Notes under the pieces: model-generated
What the model saw: only the letters and a program-made list of their open reading frames with translations
Database searches by the model: none
What the model was told of the DNA's origin: nothing
Translations under genes and position numbers: made by a program
Assembly: GCF_036323475.1 (NCBI RefSeq)
Contig: NZ_AP028934.1
Coordinates: forward strand, 1,612,001-1,676,000
Source: Solobacterium moorei
GTDB lineage: Bacteria; Bacillota_I; Bacilli_A; Erysipelotrichales; Erysipelotrichaceae
Direction: 5' to 3'
DNA length: 64,000 nucleotides
In this document: positions 61,721 through 64,000 of the stretch, piece after piece
Layout of the letters: each line of letters starts with the position of its first letter
Numbering within the stretch: the first letter of the stretch is position 1

Positions 61721-63373
61721 TTATCTTTCCTCCCCTTTATTTTTATAATTTTCTTTAGCCTTTTCTTTTGCTTTTTGTTTGTACTGCCCCTTTCTTTCCT
61801 CTTGCTCCTGAAATTTTTTCAGTTGTGCAATAACACTTGGTTTATCTCCTCTCTTAATTGCCTTGTCTATTTCTATGATTAGGTCTATTCCATACTCGTC
61901 ATTGACAATCTTTACTGCATATTTGATATGGTCTATCTGCTTAAATTCATCTTGTACTTTAGCTTTATCTTCGGTTAAATTTTGTATCTCTTTTTCAAGG
62001 ATTAATATTTCTTTTTGCCAAACACTCGACTTTATGGCTGATGTCCCGGTAAACTTTTCTATGGTCTTTCTTGCTCTTAGGTATCTGTCTATTTCCTTTT
62101 TATGAGAATTGTAAAAACTGTCTTTGAATATGGTTTTGCTTTTGTATTCCTGATAGACTTCTTTGTTTTCTTTTATAGAATCTATGCAGCGTACACACTG
62201 ATTTAGGTCTTTAATTCTTTGTGTTTTACTCTGAATATCACCACTTATCTTTTTACTTTGCTTTGCCAGTTCAATGACTTTTTCTTGTAGGTCTGCTATG
62301 GTTTGAAGATGATTATCTTTTAGATAGTAGATTGCTTTTACAAATCTCTTTAGGTCTGCATTTCCCTTTTTTATCTGTCCATAGTAGGATAGATTTTTTG
62401 TTTTTTCTCCCTGTATTTCGTTGTAGATAGAAATATATTCATAAAGGTTAAAGAGTTCTGCTTTGTTCTCCAGTTCATCTTTCTTGGTCTGTTTATACCC
62501 ATCGTATTTTGCTTGCAGATTTCCAAGTAAAGAGTCTATCCAAGAAGTGATTTCTTTTATCTTGTTCTTGATAGCTTTTACTAAAGAGTTATGTTTTTTT
62601 ATTTCTCTGTTGATGTTTCCTTTGTCGGTTTCGATTCCTTTTTTCTCTAAGGCACTGGCACTTGCTCCCATGTGAATGGTTGGGATTTCTTCTATCCCTT
62701 GCCTTTTGTAGGAACGATGATCCACTCTCTTTTCTTGATGATTTTTTTCTAAATACTGATTACAAAGTCTTGCAAAATTCTCTCTCCATTTCTCTGCGTT
62801 TCCTTTATTGTTCCAGTCTGTCAGCTCTACTTTTCTTGTTTTGTAGTTCCCGCTTTTTAGTTTTATCTTTTCTCCATTTTCATCAATTACATATTCTTTT
62901 TTGCTTTTTGCCTGCCACTCTCCTTTTTCATTGATTGGTCTGAGGGTAGTCATAATATGTGCATGGATATTATTATTTTCTTCATCACTTTCATCATGGA
63001 TTGCAAGGTCTGCTATCATTCCTTTTGATACAAAATTTTCTTGTATGAAGTCGGTAATGAGTTTCTTATTTTCTTCAAAGGATAATTCTTTTGGTAAGGC
63101 GATAATGAAGTTTCTTGCAAGCTGTGCGTTACTTGCTTTCTCATTTAGTTCAACGCTATTCCATAAAGTAGTTCTATCTTTTAATGCTATGGGAACATTC
63201 TCCGGCAAGAAGATTTCTGAATGTAAAAGTCCTTTTTTATTATGATAGTCATGAACTTCTCCGTCCCATTCATTTTTGATTTTCTCACAAGAGATATATG
63301 CTGCACTTGCAACTGCTGATTTACTCTTACCTCTGCTTATCATGGAAATATTAAAGTGAAATGTTTCTGCCAT
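61721..63373 (-). CDS. mobL: IME2 relaxase MobA/MobL (MobQ type)
   Basis: 550 residues. The MobA_MobL domain starts MAETFHFNISMISRGKSKSA with the tyrosine in SAAYISCEK (~26). The histidine motif is ENNNIHAHIMTTLR (~140). The C-terminal half is a long coiled coil, ending GDKPSVIAQLKKFQ and a K/E/N tail. It should nick the oriT found just upstream at ~63525. GAAAGGAGC precedes the start. Confidence 0.92.
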   Translation of the reverse strand: MAETFHFNISMISRGKSKSAVASAAYISCEKIKNEWDGEVHDYHNKKGLLHSEIFLPENVPIALKDRTTLWNSVELNEKASNAQLARNFIIALPKELSFEENKKLITDFIQENFVSKGMIADLAIHDESDEENNNIHAHIMTTLRPINEKGEWQAKSKKEYVIDENGEKIKLKSGNYKTRKVELTDWNNKGNAEKWRENFARLCNQYLEKNHQEKRVDHRSYKRQGIEEIPTIHMGASASALEKKGIETDKGNINREIKKHNSLVKAIKNKIKEITSWIDSLLGNLQAKYDGYKQTKKDELENKAELFNLYEYISIYNEIQGEKTKNLSYYGQIKKGNADLKRFVKAIYYLKDNHLQTIADLQEKVIELAKQSKKISGDIQSKTQRIKDLNQCVRCIDSIKENKEVYQEYKSKTIFKDSFYNSHKKEIDRYLRARKTIEKFTGTSAIKSSVWQKEILILEKEIQNLTEDKAKVQDEFKQIDHIKYAVKIVNDEYGIDLIIEIDKAIKRGDKPSVIAQLKKFQEQEERKGQYKQKAKEKAKENYKNKGEER

Positions 63374-63416
63374 CGGTATAAGCTCCTTTCATTTTTTGTT
63401 TATTTTTCATATAAAG

Positions 63417-63458
63417 AAAAAAACAGACAGGTTATTTTTTGTATCTTTTCCTATCTGC
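63417..63458 (-). terminator. Leader hairpin before mobL
   Basis: Minus-strand GCAGATAGG pairs with CCTGTCTGT (G-U pairs) and runs into seven T residues, about 45 bases before the start codon. Confidence 0.7.
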
Positions 63459-63509
63459 TTTATCCGTATATTTTTATTAAGTTTTGTGTGTTTAAAGACT
63501 TGCTAAAAT

Positions 63510-63600
63510 CCCTTAGTTTACTAAGGGCGCAATTATACACCCTAAAGAGTGCTTTGCGTTCTGCGAAGCTTTTTGCCCTTGCAGGGAGCTTCTGAAAAAA
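63510..63600 (-). other. MobQ-type origin of transfer of IME2
   Basis: Perfect inverted repeat CCCTTAGT-TT-ACTAAGGG (63510-63527) directly abuts GGGCGCAATTATAC (63525-63538). On the minus strand this reads TAATTGCGCCCTTAGT, close to the T-x-x-GCGCCCT nick region of IncQ/pMV158-era MobQ origins. Position upstream of mobL supports it. A second stem CTTCGCAGAACGCAAAG-like lies at 63550-63570. Confidence 0.65.
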
Positions 63601-63611
63601 CTAAAGTTTTT

Positions 63612-63950
63612 TTATGCTGTTCCCTCAATATCTGTTTCATCTTCCATATCTTTTCCATTTATCATTTCTTCATAGGCTTGTCTGTATTCTTCTGTGTGAG
63701 TAGAGATGTTTAACAGCTTTTCTATATCCTCATTGGTAAACATAAGAGGATTTTTAATTACCTTTTCTACTATCAAGCCTCTTTGAATAAGCCTATGATT
63801 TCTTCTTGTTCTCTCTTTTTTATTTGCTAACTTGACTAACATTTTTTCTCTATTCTTTAGTTGTCGTAACTGAATTTCATAGCTTTCTTTTTCTTCCTCA
63901 AGCTCTGCAATTTCTATTTGTACTTCTTGTAATGTTTTTTCTTTTTTCAT
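63612..63950 (-). CDS. DUF3847-family small protein
   Basis: 112 residues, a highly charged coiled coil (EVQIEIAELEEEKESYEIQL) followed by RTRRNHRLIQRGLIVEKVI, the DUF3847 signature. The family regularly precedes MobL genes in Bacillota elements and may be an accessory relaxosome protein. Upstream, the window ends in another A/T-rich hairpin start (63974-64000). Confidence 0.8.
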   Translation of the reverse strand: MKKEKTLQEVQIEIAELEEEKESYEIQLRQLKNREKMLVKLANKKERTRRNHRLIQRGLIVEKVIKNPLMFTNEDIEKLLNISTHTEEYRQAYEEMINGKDMEDETDIEGTA

Positions 63951-64000
63951 TTTCTATTTTCCTCTCTTTCTAATTTTGAGCAAAGAAAAAACAGTAAACC

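Larger units (their letters stand above)
59084..64000 (-). mobile_element. IME2: partial MobL-type mobilizable element
   Basis: From the virD4 break to the window end: TnpW-like, ORF6N-PLD, DUF1413, replication initiator, MobL, oriT and DUF3847, all on the minus strand. The order mob-rep-tnpW parallels IME1, where a serine recombinase follows tnpW; here virD4 follows directly, so the recombinase end seems deleted or lies at the unseen side. The true boundary on the left is 59081-59091. Confidence 0.6.

Noticed and set aside
1-64000. CRISPR arrays, rRNA, tRNA genes and riboswitches
   Set aside because: No regularly spaced repeats of CRISPR type, no rRNA or tRNA-like sequence and no recognisable aptamer were seen on reading both strands.

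Overview
The window is low-GC Bacillota DNA and is almost entirely mobile. It is a stack of nested integrative elements: an integrative and conjugative element (ICE) of the SNF2/Maff2 (Tn1549-like) type, a mobilizable element (IME) inserted inside it that carries a tet ribosomal-protection gene, and part of a second mobilizable element. The host is probably a clostridial, erysipelotrichial or streptococcal relative. I cannot name the species, because only an IS fragment and a short 3' tail resembling rumA (23S rRNA uracil methyltransferase) look like chromosomal flank.

Layout. 1-932 is the 3' part of an IS1634-type transposase. 1249-1296 is a rumA-like 3' tail with its terminator. 1297-3278 is a decayed neighbouring element (a hypothetical gene and a broken serine recombinase). 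The ICE starts at its large serine integrase (3279-4955), whose last codons repeat the rumA-like tail. Then come a Tn916-ORF7-like sigma factor; a transport cargo (MATE pump, two half-size ABC transporters, an ECF EcfAA/EcfT/EcfS set and an AraC regulator, 6412-15168); an oriT-like region with MobC and relaxase on the plus strand (15169-17136); and a lantibiotic-immunity-type ABC plus two-component module (17178-22566). The conjugation block runs leftward on the minus strand from virD4 down to ssb: virD4 fragment, ssb-like, maff2 (split), VirB6-like, PrgI, VirB4, NlpC/P60 hydrolase, DUF4315, DUF4366 surface protein, topB, a scar region, a PDDEXK nuclease, the 2918-residue methylase/helicase and a second ssb-like gene.

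IME1 (about 46001-57667) splits maff2 and is bounded by 20-bp inverted repeats matching at 17 positions. Its GC-rich backbone holds serine recombinase, TnpW, DnaC-like loader, replication initiator, MobA, MobC, an HTH protein and a sigma-like gene. Its AT-richer cargo holds a methyltransferase, a frameshifted XRE regulator and tet with a full leader attenuator. A second element (59084 to the window end) abuts a virD4 gene that has lost its 5' part. It carries TnpW-like, ORF6N/PLD, DUF1413, replication initiator, MobL and DUF3847 genes plus a MobQ-like oriT.

The most unusual signals are: (1) a 136-codon out-of-frame ORF with a perfect Shine-Dalgarno inside the giant helicase gene, exactly under its low-complexity segment; (2) intrinsic-terminator-like hairpins placed just upstream of the start codons of at least eight element genes; (3) helically phased iteron-like repeats inside both replication-initiator genes; (4) an Asp-rich DxDxDG module shared by the helicase and the cell-wall hydrolase, and a C-terminal PS(I/V)-type motif shared by three DNA-handling proteins. 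With maff2 and virD4 both broken, the ICE as read is probably not self-transmissible.
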